NCBI GenBank assembly: GCA_030831135.1
Contig: JAURLR010000353.1
Coordinates: forward strand, 1 to 7,768
DNA: 7,768 bases
Direction: 5' to 3'
DNA from: Alphaproteobacteria bacterium
GTDB taxonomy: Bacteria > Pseudomonadota > Alphaproteobacteria > UBA6615
This document shows positions 1 to 6,406 of the stretch, in pieces; position 1 is the first letter of the stretch; the number at the start of each line of letters is the position of its first letter. The notes under the pieces were generated by a model. It saw only the letters and a program-made list of their open reading frames with translations. It was not told the DNA's origin and did no database searches. The translations under genes and the position numbers were made by a program.

Positions 1-14
1 GTGGAGGACAGGTG

Positions 15-1064
15 ATGCAGTTTGGATTGTTCGGGGGCGCTCAGGCGGTGCCCGGTGAAGTGGTGACGGAAGCCGCGCTGGGTTACCACGAATATGGTGA
101 GTACATTCAGGCCGCCGAGAAGCATGGCTATGCCAGCGCCTGGCTAGTGGAGCATCACTTCACGGGGTTCTCGCAGCTCTCGGCCACTCTCAACTATATC
201 TCCTATCTATCTGGTATCACGTCAAAAATACGACTTGGAAGTGCGGTTGTCGTGGTGCCTTGGCACAATCCGGTCCTGCTGGCCGAACAGGTCGCAACCA
301 TCGACCAGTTGTCCAAGGGGCGGTACGATTTCGGGATCGGTCGCGGCTATCGCGCCAACGAATTCCACGGCTTCGGTCTGGAAATGGCCGACGCCCAGGA
401 GATTTTCGAGGAATCGATTGCCCTGCTGAAGCGCTCCTTCACCGAAACCGAGCGCTGGTCCTACAAGTCCGACCGGTATCAGTTCAACGACATCATCGTC
501 GAGCCGCCGGTGGTGCAGCAACCGCACCCGCCGTTCTGGGTGGGGGCTGCCAGTGAGGGCTCGATCAGGGGCGCCGCACGGAACGGCTACAATCTGTTGC
601 TGGCCCAGGTGCCGTCCTTCGAGACCATCGGAGAAAGCCTCAGCTTCTATCGCGACGAACTGGACAAGATGGGTGTGGCGTTTGACGCGTCCCGGGTTGC
701 GGTGACGCGGAGCCTGATGGTCGCGAACAATGACAACCAGCGCGCCGAAGCCCATGTCCTGCGTGGCAAGTTCCTCACCGAAGTGCAGGCGCTGGCGACC
801 GATCCGAAGTTCCAGTCGAAAACCTTTGTGCCCGCGGCCCGCCACCAGAACCGCGGCGATCCGACGGACGTTTCGGAAGCTGGTGCTGTGCTGGGTTCAT
901 CGGAGGAGATGATCGAGCGGGTCGAGAAACTCTATGATTTGGGGGTACGGAACATCCTTCTGCATGATCTCTCGGGTTCATTCGATGCCTTGCAGCAATT
1001 CGCCGAAGAGGTGATGCCCCATTTCGCCGACCGCGACGATGGCGCTGCGCAGGCGGCAGAGTAG
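15..1064 (+). CDS. LLM class flavin-dependent oxidoreductase (bacterial luciferase-like monooxygenase)
   Basis: The product is a 349-residue TIM-barrel enzyme of the bacterial luciferase-like family, which uses reduced flavin supplied by a separate reductase to oxygenate or oxidise an organic substrate in the cytoplasm. It closely resembles the LuxA alpha chain. The N-terminal strand MQFGLF is followed by WLVEHHF at residues 43-49, where the two His match the LuxA active-site pair. Then come a P-x-H-N-P segment near 82-86 and DQLSKGRYDFGIGRG at 97-111. The reactive LuxA cysteine in FGICRG is Gly109 here. No luxB, luxC, luxD or luxE partner is present, so light production is not implied. The start is taken as ATG 15, because GGAGGA at 3-8 lies 6 nt upstream; the in-frame GTG at 12 is too close to it. 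The gene is complete, and 163 bp separate it from the next gene. The family call is firm; the substrate is unknown. Confidence 0.9.
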   Translation: MQFGLFGGAQAVPGEVVTEAALGYHEYGEYIQAAEKHGYASAWLVEHHFTGFSQLSATLNYISYLSGITSKIRLGSAVVVVPWHNPVLLAEQVATIDQLSKGRYDFGIGRGYRANEFHGFGLEMADAQEIFEESIALLKRSFTETERWSYKSDRYQFNDIIVEPPVVQQPHPPFWVGAASEGSIRGAARNGYNLLLAQVPSFETIGESLSFYRDELDKMGVAFDASRVAVTRSLMVANNDNQRAEAHVLRGKFLTEVQALATDPKFQSKTFVPAARHQNRGDPTDVSEAGAVLGSSEEMIERVEKLYDLGVRNILLHDLSGSFDALQQFAEEVMPHFADRDDGAAQAAE

Positions 1065-1227
1065 CTGCAGGTTTCGATTTGACTGAACGGGCTGTTTTCT
1101 GGTGTCGTGCGGTTTGCCCGGCTCTGGTTATGGCGTATCTTCCAGTTCATCTGAAGTGGGATGGCCGAGGGCTGTTTCCCGCTGGAAACAGGCAGCAGGG
1201 TAGCCGCTGCGAGAGGGAGTGAGTGAC
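1065..1227 (+). promoter_or_regulatory. Intergenic leader upstream of the coxL-like gene, weak promoter candidate
   Basis: This 163-bp gap is the longest between genes in the window. A weak sigma-70-like pair can be drawn: TTGCCC at 1114-1119 and TATCTT at 1136-1141, 16 bp apart, each matching 4 of 6 consensus bases. A second possible -35, TTGACT at 1079-1084, has no good -10 box. A perfect inverted repeat lies at 1172-1191, and a shorter one follows (GCAGC 1192-1196 with GCTGC 1206-1210). A structured or operator-bearing leader is therefore likelier than plain spacer. No clear terminator follows the upstream gene. The promoter assignment is a guess by eye. Confidence 0.25.
1172..1191. promoter_or_regulatory. 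Perfect 8-bp inverted repeat, possible operator or RNA hairpin
   Basis: CTGTTTCC at 1172-1179 and GGAAACAG at 1184-1191 are exact reverse complements around a 4-nt centre, CGCT. The site lies about 36 bp before the chosen start of the molybdenum hydroxylase gene and downstream of the weak promoter candidate. No T-run follows it, so an intrinsic terminator is unlikely. It fits either a binding site for a dimeric repressor or a stable hairpin in the mRNA leader. The symmetry is seen directly; the function is inferred. Confidence 0.45.
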
Positions 1228-3555
1228 GTGGAAGATATGATTTTCGGAACCGGGCCTTACGCGGTCAGCCAACCTGTCACCCGCACCGAAGATCCGCGTC
1301 TGCTGCGCGGTGGCGGCAACTATACCGACGACAAGAACCTTGAAGGTCAGGCCTATGCGGTTTTCGTGCGGTCTCCCATGGCCCATGGCGACATCCGGGC
1401 AGTGAACATCAGCGCGGCCAAGGCCGCGCCGGGCGTTCTCGCGGTTCTGACATCTGCCGATATCGAAGCGGCCGGCCTGGGCACATTGCCGAACAATCTG
1501 CCTGTGAAGAGCAAGGACGGCACCCCGCTGATCAAGCCGCCGCGCCCGATTCTGGCGACAGACAGGGTGCGCCATGTGGGGGAACCCGTGGTGGCGATCA
1601 TCGCGGAGACTCTCGCTCAGGCTCAGGATGCTGCCGAACTGGTCGAGCTGGACATCGCGCCACTGCCGCCTGTCACGACGATGGATGATGCAGTTCGCGA
1701 TGGCGCGCCGCAGCTTCATGCGGAAGCCCCGCACAATGTGTGCCTCGATTTCCAGATGGGTGATGCCACAGCGACGGCGAAAGCCTTTGACGAAGCCGCC
1801 CATGTCACGAAGCTGCATCTCGACAACAACCGCTGTTTTGTCTCGGCCATGGAGCCGCGCGCGGCGATCGGCGATTTCGAGGACGACCGCTATGTCCTGC
1901 ATGTTTGCTCTCAGGGCGTCATGGGCATGCGCAACACGCTGGCCGGTGCGATTTTCAACGTCGAACCCGAGAAAGTGCACGTGATCACCAGCGATGTCGG
2001 TGGGTCCTTCGGCATGAAGGCAATGCCCTATCACGAGTATCCGGTGATCATGCTGGCTGCCAAACAGCTGGGACGGCCGGTCAAATGGACCGCCGACCGC
2101 AGCGAAAGCTGCATTTCGGACCATCAGGGCCGTGCCAGCCAGTTTGAAGCCGAACTGGCCCTCGACAAGGATGGCAAATTCCTTGCCGCGCGGGTCACAG
2201 GACTGGCGGATATGGGCGGCTATCTCACCGGGACCGGGCCGCTCGCCCAGTCGGTGAATATCGGCAAGAATCTGCCCTGCATGTACACAACCCCGGCGAT
2301 CGACGTGAACATGCGATGCGTGTTCACCAATACGATCTATGTGGGCGCCTATCGTGGTGCCGGACGGCCCGAGGGCAATTACATCATGGAGCGGCTGGTG
2401 GATACGGCCGCCCGTGAGATGGGGATCGACCCCATTCAGTTGCGTCGACGGAATCTGGTTCCGTCGTCGGCCATGCCCTACAAGGCGGCCAGCGGGCAGA
2501 TCATCGACAGCGGGGACTTCGAGCCCATGCTGGTGCAGGCCGTGGCGGCCAGCGATTGGGCCGGATTTGAAGACCGGCGCGCAAACGCGAAGGCCCGCGG
2601 CAAGGATCGCGGCATCGGCGTTTGTGCCTATCTTGAAGTTACGGCCCCGGCCGGCAAGGAAAATGGCGGCATTCGCTTCGGTGAAGACGGCCGCGTGACC
2701 ATGGTGTCGGGAACTCTGGATTATGGTCAGGGCCATCGCGCGACCTTCGGGCAGATCGTCAGCGCACGGTTGGGGATTCCCTTCGAGAAGCTCGATCTGC
2801 TGCAGGGTGACTCCGATGAGTTGCTTGTTGGCGGCGGAACCGGTGGCTCACGGTCCGTGATCGCCGCCGGTGGTGCTTTCTATGAAGCTGCTGCCGAAGT
2901 GATCGAGAAGGGCAAGGCGGTTGCCGGGCATGTGCTGGAGGCCGCAGTTGAGGATATCGAGTTCGAGAACGGTGATTTCCGGATTTCCGGTACGGATCGC
3001 ACGATCAATCTGCTCGACCTCGCGGCCAAGGCGCGCGAACTGGGCGGGGCGAACGGATTGCCAGACAGTCTGGACGTCAATCTGGTGCATGACACGGCCC
3101 CGTCGGCCTTTCCCAATGGTGTGCATGTGGCCGAGGTCGAGATCGATCCCGATACGGGCGTGACCGAAGTCGTGAAATACACCGTGGTCGATGACTTCGG
3201 GAACATGATCAATCCGCTTCTGGTCGGCGGACAGGTTCATGGCGGCGTGGTTCAGGGGATTGGCCAGGCCCTGATGGAGGACGTGGTCTATGACGATGAC
3301 GGTCAACTCGTGACCGGCTCCTACATGGATTATGCGCTGCCGCGCGCCGATCAGGTGCCCGATATCGTTTTCCTCGATCATCCGGTCCCCGCGACCACCA
3401 ACGTGCTGGGTGCCAAGGGCGCGGGCGAAGCGGGGGTCAGTGGGGCGCTTCCGGCCCTGATGAATGCCGTTGTCGATGCGCTGGCAGGATATGGGGTGAA
3501 AACCATCAACATGCCCGCGACACCTGAAAAGGTCTGGCACGCCATACATGGATAG
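1228..3555 (+). CDS. Form II CoxL-type molybdenum hydroxylase large subunit (xanthine dehydrogenase family, molybdopterin-binding)
   Basis: This is the large catalytic subunit of a xanthine oxidase-family enzyme, which binds molybdopterin-cytosine dinucleotide and hydroxylates its substrate with oxygen from water. It has about 775 residues, full length for the family. Motifs in order (numbered from GTG 1228) are EDPRLLRG near the N-terminus, GGSFGMK at 258-264, AYRGAGR at 374-380, GQGH at 500-503, GTGGSRS near 537-543, and KGAGEAG, whose Glu734 is the expected catalytic base. AYRGAGR marks form II. True CO dehydrogenases carry AYxCSFR, so CO oxidation is unlikely and the substrate is unknown. 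No small (2Fe-2S) or medium (FAD) subunit gene lies in the window. In-frame starts are GTG 1219, GTG 1228 and ATG 1237. GGAG at 1216-1219 sits 8 nt before GTG 1228, which favours that start, though 1219 remains possible. An in-frame stop lies at 1201. The DMT permease gene follows after 24 bp, so co-transcription is likely. Confidence 0.93.
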   Translation: MEDMIFGTGPYAVSQPVTRTEDPRLLRGGGNYTDDKNLEGQAYAVFVRSPMAHGDIRAVNISAAKAAPGVLAVLTSADIEAAGLGTLPNNLPVKSKDGTPLIKPPRPILATDRVRHVGEPVVAIIAETLAQAQDAAELVELDIAPLPPVTTMDDAVRDGAPQLHAEAPHNVCLDFQMGDATATAKAFDEAAHVTKLHLDNNRCFVSAMEPRAAIGDFEDDRYVLHVCSQGVMGMRNTLAGAIFNVEPEKVHVITSDVGGSFGMKAMPYHEYPVIMLAAKQLGRPVKWTADRSESCISDHQGRASQFEAELALDKDGKFLAARVTGLADMGGYLTGTGPLAQSVNIGKNLPCMYTTPAIDVNMRCVFTNTIYVGAYRGAGRPEGNYIMERLVDTAAREMGIDPIQLRRRNLVPSSAMPYKAASGQIIDSGDFEPMLVQAVAASDWAGFEDRRANAKARGKDRGIGVCAYLEVTAPAGKENGGIRFGEDGRVTMVSGTLDYGQGHRATFGQIVSARLGIPFEKLDLLQGDSDELLVGGGTGGSRSVIAAGGAFYEAAAEVIEKGKAVAGHVLEAAVEDIEFENGDFRISGTDRTINLLDLAAKARELGGANGLPDSLDVNLVHDTAPSAFPNGVHVAEVEIDPDTGVTEVVKYTVVDDFGNMINPLLVGGQVHGGVVQGIGQALMEDVVYDDDGQLVTGSYMDYALPRADQVPDIVFLDHPVPATTNVLGAKGAGEAGVSGALPALMNAVVDALAGYGVKTINMPATPEKVWHAIHG

Positions 3556-3579
3556 TTCGAACGCGGGGGACGGCTCACC

Positions 3580-4524
3580 ATGTCCATGAGCGGTCTGAAC
3601 GCGCGGATTGAGGCGATCCCGCCCGGGGTGGGCGGTGTGATGCTGGTGGTGCTCGCGAGTGCATTTTTCGCCTCGATGCACAACACGATCCGTTATGTCA
3701 CGTTCGATGAGGGCGTTGACCCCTTCGTCGTCGCGTTTTTCCGCAATTTCCTGGGCCTGATCGTTTTCATCCCGATCTTCCTGCGCATGGGGATCGGCGT
3801 TCTGCGGACACCGAAAATCCACTGGCATATGGGCCGCGCATTGCTGAATTCGGCCTCCATGCTGTCGTGGTTTACCGCGCTCAGCCTGATGCCTGTCGCC
3901 GATGCAACAGCGGTGAGTCTGATCGGGCCGGTCTTCATTGCGCTTCTTGCGATGGTGTTCCTCAAGGAACATGTCGGGCCGGTTCGCTGGATCGGGATCG
4001 CATTGGCGATCATCGGCGGGCTGATCGTGGTCCGCCCCGGCTTCACCGAAGTGAGTTCGGGGGTCTGGCTGGTGCTGTTTTCCGCCGTGGCCGTGTCTAA
4101 TTCCAAGGTGATCGCCAAGGTTCTCACGCGGACGGAAGGCCCGGCGACCATCGTGGCCTATCTGACCCTATTGATGACCCCGATTACGCTGATTCCGGCG
4201 TTGTTCGTGTGGGAAACGCCGACCTTTTACCAGCTGGGCCTGATGGCGGTGATCGGGATTTGCGGGACCGTCGGGCATCTGCTGTTCGTCCAGGCCTACA
4301 AGCTGGCGGATATCAGCCTTGTCGAACCGGCGATGTTCACGCGCATGGTCTGGGCGGCGCTGATTGGGTATGTGGTATTCGCCGAATTCCCGGAATTCTG
4401 GACCTGGATCGGGGCCGGAATCATTGTCGTGGGGACCACATTGCTGTCGCGCCGCGAGGCCCGGGCGGCGCCAAGGCCCGTGAGTCCCGTCGAATCCTCG
4501 GTCGATCCGGGCGTCCGCGACTAG
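3580..4524 (+). CDS. DMT family transporter (two EamA domains)
   Basis: This is an inner-membrane permease of the drug/metabolite transporter superfamily, which moves small metabolites into or out of the cell. The 314 residues show about ten hydrophobic helices arranged as two tandem EamA repeats, roughly 17-152 and 161-290. Each repeat ends with the typical pattern of Pro, aliphatic helix, acidic residue and Gly-rich helix: GPVFIALLAMVFLKE at 116-130, then a helix ending near RPG at 152-154; and EPAMFTRMVWAALIGYVVF at 249-267, then a helix ending near 289. A short basic and proline-rich tail (291-314) should lie in the cytoplasm. The start is ATG 3580 with GGGGA at 3566-3570, 9 nt upstream; ATG 3586 is a possible second start. 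Its position 24 bp after the molybdenum hydroxylase gene suggests transport of that enzyme's substrate or product, which is inference. DMT members cannot be assigned a substrate by eye. Confidence 0.9.
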   Translation: MSMSGLNARIEAIPPGVGGVMLVVLASAFFASMHNTIRYVTFDEGVDPFVVAFFRNFLGLIVFIPIFLRMGIGVLRTPKIHWHMGRALLNSASMLSWFTALSLMPVADATAVSLIGPVFIALLAMVFLKEHVGPVRWIGIALAIIGGLIVVRPGFTEVSSGVWLVLFSAVAVSNSKVIAKVLTRTEGPATIVAYLTLLMTPITLIPALFVWETPTFYQLGLMAVIGICGTVGHLLFVQAYKLADISLVEPAMFTRMVWAALIGYVVFAEFPEFWTWIGAGIIVVGTTLLSRREARAAPRPVSPVESSVDPGVRD

Positions 4525-4619
4525 GCTTGGTGAGAATTGGCTTTTGTGAAGTCCCGTATCGGCTAGACTGAACCGGGCTGCTGTCGCGCTTTTACGACGT
4601 TGAAGGGAACCTGCTTGTC
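4525..4619 (+). promoter_or_regulatory. Intergenic gap with weak -10-like box
   Basis: This 95-bp gap lies between the permease and the secreted-protein gene. TAGACT at 4564-4569 resembles a -10 box, but the TTG-type -35 candidates lie 14 bp (TTGTGA 4544-4549) or 21 bp (TTGGCT 4537-4542) away, neither of which is ideal. AAGGGA at 4603-4608 is the likely ribosome binding site of the next gene. No terminator hairpin with a T-run is visible after the permease. A separate promoter for the secreted protein is possible but weakly supported. Confidence 0.2.
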
Positions 4620-5237
4620 ATGAAGCTCTTAACTGCCCTGACGGCACTGGCGTTTGCCGTGCCGATCTTTGTTATCCAGTCTGCATCGGCGCAACGTCAG
4701 TCTGTGCCGGGCTTTGAGGTGTCGGTTTGCGAGGGGCAAATTTCGACGTTTCCTCTGGAGACCATTCCGGATGGAGAGTCCTACCATGTCGATATCTTCA
4801 ATGAGACGGATGAAGCAATCGCCTTACGTGAGGTCTTTCTGAAAGCGCTCCGCAGTGTTTCCCGTAAAACCAGGAATGATGGGCGGCTGGTGTTCAGCTT
4901 TGAATCCGAATCCGCCTTTCTGGGCCTGGGCGCGCAGGGCGGGATCGATCAGGCGCAGGGTGGGGCCCAGCGGCAACGTGATCCCGGTGAGAATGTCGGC
5001 GTGAGCGAGCTCCGGGATTCGATTCGCGAGAGCGGATCGGATCGTCGTGGGCGAACCGCTTTGGGTCAGGAACTCGAAGCAAAGGCTGAATTGCGGGATT
5101 CGAAGACCGGCAAAGTCATCTGGCTGGCCACGCTGAATTGCACGCCGCCAACCGGTGATCGCAGCCTTTTGATGCGTTTCGTCTCGCAGGTGATCGTCGA
5201 CAGCCTGGGAGGGCCGGGCGGCAAGGCGACCTTCTAG
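4620..5237 (+). CDS. Secreted or periplasmic protein of unknown function
   Basis: I do not recognise a named family. The 205-residue product starts with a typical Sec signal peptide: Lys2, a hydrophobic core at 3-19 and an ASA|Q cleavage site after residue 24. The Ala and Gln there, rather than a Cys, argue against a lipoprotein. The mature part has two cysteines, C37 and C174, one near each end, which could form a disulfide in the periplasm. A mixed helix/strand section (56-102) is followed by a Gly/Gln/Arg-rich, probably disordered stretch (about 104-145). The C-terminal part has alternating charged and hydrophobic segments, with KVIWLATLNC at 165-174 and an amphipathic helix near 181-196. 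ATG 4620 has AAGGGA 11 nt upstream, a slightly long spacing. Base use fits its neighbours, so it is probably a real gene. Spacing does not tie it firmly to either side. Confidence 0.7.
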   Translation: MKLLTALTALAFAVPIFVIQSASAQRQSVPGFEVSVCEGQISTFPLETIPDGESYHVDIFNETDEAIALREVFLKALRSVSRKTRNDGRLVFSFESESAFLGLGAQGGIDQAQGGAQRQRDPGENVGVSELRDSIRESGSDRRGRTALGQELEAKAELRDSKTGKVIWLATLNCTPPTGDRSLLMRFVSQVIVDSLGGPGGKATF

Positions 5238-5282
5238 AGCCAGTCGGTCAGGCCGGGCCGGAAAAATATCGGGGAGCAGGAA

Positions 5283-5435
5283 ATGTCTGAAAAGAAGCAG
5301 ATCGGTTTGGCGGTCATCGGCTGCGGCGTGGTTGGCCGCATGCGGGCGACCCTTGCAAGAGATTTCCCGGGGATTGGCTGGATCGGCTTGAAGCCTGAGT
5401 GTCGACCGAGGCATTTGAACAGAGTAGACGAATGA
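5283..5435 (+). pseudogene. Truncated Gfo/Idh/MocA-type dehydrogenase (N-terminal remnant)
   Basis: A 50-codon frame begins at ATG 5283, with a good ribosome binding site (GGGGAG 5271-5276, 6 nt upstream). Residues 6-23 read as the first beta strand and dinucleotide-binding turn of a Rossmann fold: IGLAVIGCGVVGRM, with G13-x-G15-x-x-G18. A helix and FPGIGWIGL follow. This is how Gfo/Idh/MocA-family NAD(P)-dependent dehydrogenases begin, but those run to some 330-450 residues, whereas this frame turns into an unrelated basic stretch after about residue 37 and stops at TGA 5433-5435. No downstream frame resumes a dehydrogenase; the next gene is a hotdog hydratase. The simplest reading is an internal deletion that removed most of a dehydrogenase gene and brought its 5' end next to the hydratase gene. 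The stop overlaps the hydratase ATG at 5432 (ATGA), so the remnant may still be translated and couple translation. A functional small protein is less likely. Confidence 0.6.
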
Positions 5436-6280
5436 GCAAAGAACCACAGGATCTCCAGGCATGGGTGGGGCGCACTGACGAACGGCGCGACGTCCTCGTC
5501 ACCGAACGTTGTGTGGCCTTGCAGGCCGCATTCGATCACCCCGGAACGACGCTTTCGGCGGGTGACCCTTTGCCGCCGCTCTGGCATTGGCTGTATTTTT
5601 GGGATATCGCGCCGCGATCCGGCCTTGGGCGGGACGGCCACCCCGCGCTGGGTGGCTTTCTGCCGCCGGTTGGCCCAGCCCGGCGGATGTGGGCGGGCAG
5701 CCGTGTGTCGTTCCCCGGCGCGCTGCGTCTCGGGGAGACCGCCACACGGGTGTCGACAATTCAGAGCATTGCGGAGAAGTCAGGCCGCTCGGGCCGATTG
5801 GTCTTCGTCACGGTCCGGCACAAACTCTCGGGCGGCGAGGGCCTCGCTATCGTGGACGAGCATGACATCGTCTATCGCGAGGACAACGGCACCAATGCAT
5901 CTGCACGTCCGGGAGAACCTGCACCCGAGGGGGCGCAATGGTCCGAGCAAGTCGACCCCGACCCGACGCTGCTGTTCCGCTATTCCGCGCTGACCTTCAA
6001 CGGCCACCGAATCCATTATGATCGTGACTATGCGCGCGATGTGGAAGGCTATGAAGGCCTTGTCGTGCACGGTCCCATGCTGGCGACCATGATGGTCGGG
6101 CTGGCCGGACGCGCGCTGCCAGACCGGAAAATATCCCGGTTCGAGTTCCGGGGACTTCGGCCGGTGCTCGACATCGACACCTTCACCGTAAATGCAGACC
6201 CGGACGGCGCCGATGCGTTGTCGGTCTGGGTGGCAAATGGTGACGGGGTGCTTTCGATGCAGGGACGGACGGAGTTTTAG
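5432..6280 (+). CDS. MaoC-related double-hotdog acyl-CoA hydratase/dehydratase (FAS1-like dehydratase, mesaconyl-CoA hydratase/HTD2 type)
   Basis: This 282-residue protein belongs to the MaoC/FAS1-like dehydratase group that includes mesaconyl-C4-CoA hydratase and Htd2. These enzymes add water to, or remove it from, the double bond of an acyl-CoA or related thioester. An N-terminal hotdog half (about 8-150) carries PLPPLWHW at 47-54 and GSRVSFPGALRLGE at 89-102. A linker at 151-175 leads to the C-terminal catalytic half. That half has FRYSALTFNGHRIHYD at 182-197, matching the hydratase motif in which an Asn/Asp and the second His act on substrate, and VVHGP at 211-215. The start is taken as ATG 5432, since the protein then begins just before the usual LQAWVGR segment. 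GTG 5399 would add 11 residues without a better ribosome site. The site before 5432 is weak, so translation may depend on the overlapping remnant frame. The acyl-CoA substrate is unknown; the fold assignment is strong. Confidence 0.87.
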   Translation: MSKEPQDLQAWVGRTDERRDVLVTERCVALQAAFDHPGTTLSAGDPLPPLWHWLYFWDIAPRSGLGRDGHPALGGFLPPVGPARRMWAGSRVSFPGALRLGETATRVSTIQSIAEKSGRSGRLVFVTVRHKLSGGEGLAIVDEHDIVYREDNGTNASARPGEPAPEGAQWSEQVDPDPTLLFRYSALTFNGHRIHYDRDYARDVEGYEGLVVHGPMLATMMVGLAGRALPDRKISRFEFRGLRPVLDIDTFTVNADPDGADALSVWVANGDGVLSMQGRTEF

Positions 6281-6296
6281 GCCGACACGTTCTGGT

Positions 6297-6388
6297 CGTC
6301 ACCCCGGCGAAGGCCGGGGTCCATAAACGCCGGCGTCAAACCGGTCCGGCACAGGTGGTTATGGATGCTCGCCTGCGCGGGCATGACG
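6297..6388. repeat. Two-armed palindromic intergenic repeat
   Basis: Two 30-bp arms, 6297-6326 and 6359-6388, are inverted relative to each other and match at 22 of 30 positions by my count, with identical outer CGTCA/TGACG ends and identical inner CCATAA/TTATGG ends. Each arm is itself a hairpin. The left is CCCCGGC (6302-6308), loop GAAG, GCCGGGG (6313-6319). The right is TGCTCGC (6366-6372), loop CTGC, GCGGGCA (6377-6383), with one G-T pair. The 32-bp centre holds a perfect 10-bp palindrome, ACGCCGGCGT (6327-6336). From memory, arms of this GTCA(C/T)CCCGG...CCGG(A/G)(A/T)CCA kind occur as dispersed intergenic repeats in many alphaproteobacteria. The element fills most of the gap between convergent genes. 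It may slow or stop transcripts from both sides, although no T-run follows either hairpin. The structure is seen directly; family membership needs a genome search. Confidence 0.75.
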
Positions 6389-6406
6389 AAGCGCGGGTTT
6401 GCGGGT

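Noticed and set aside
222..845. 207-codon minus-strand frame opposite the LuxA-like gene
   Set aside because: Shadow of the real gene; composition is His/Arg/Gly-rich and no domain is visible.
1147..2736. Long open frame (529 codons) on the minus strand opposite the coxL-like gene
   Set aside because: The translation is His/Arg/Gly-rich with no recognisable domain, and the plus-strand protein has every family motif. It is a by-product of high GC and codon bias.
1228..3555. Aerobic CO dehydrogenase (coxL proper)
   Set aside because: The active-site loop is AYRGAGR (form II), not the AYxCSFR of true CO dehydrogenase, and coxM and coxS are missing here.
2848..3972. 374-codon minus-strand open frame spanning the coxL/permease junction
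   Set aside because: It crosses two well-supported plus-strand genes and has low-complexity His/Arg/Asp-rich content with no domain.
4384..4398. GAATTC repeated with a 3-bp gap (GAATTC CCG GAATTC)
   Set aside because: It lies inside the permease coding region, encodes ordinary residues (EFPEF) and is short enough to be chance.
6281..6406. Classical Rho-independent terminator between the convergent genes
   Set aside because: The hairpins are strong but neither is followed by a T-run on either strand, so the region is reported as a repeat with only possible terminator activity.
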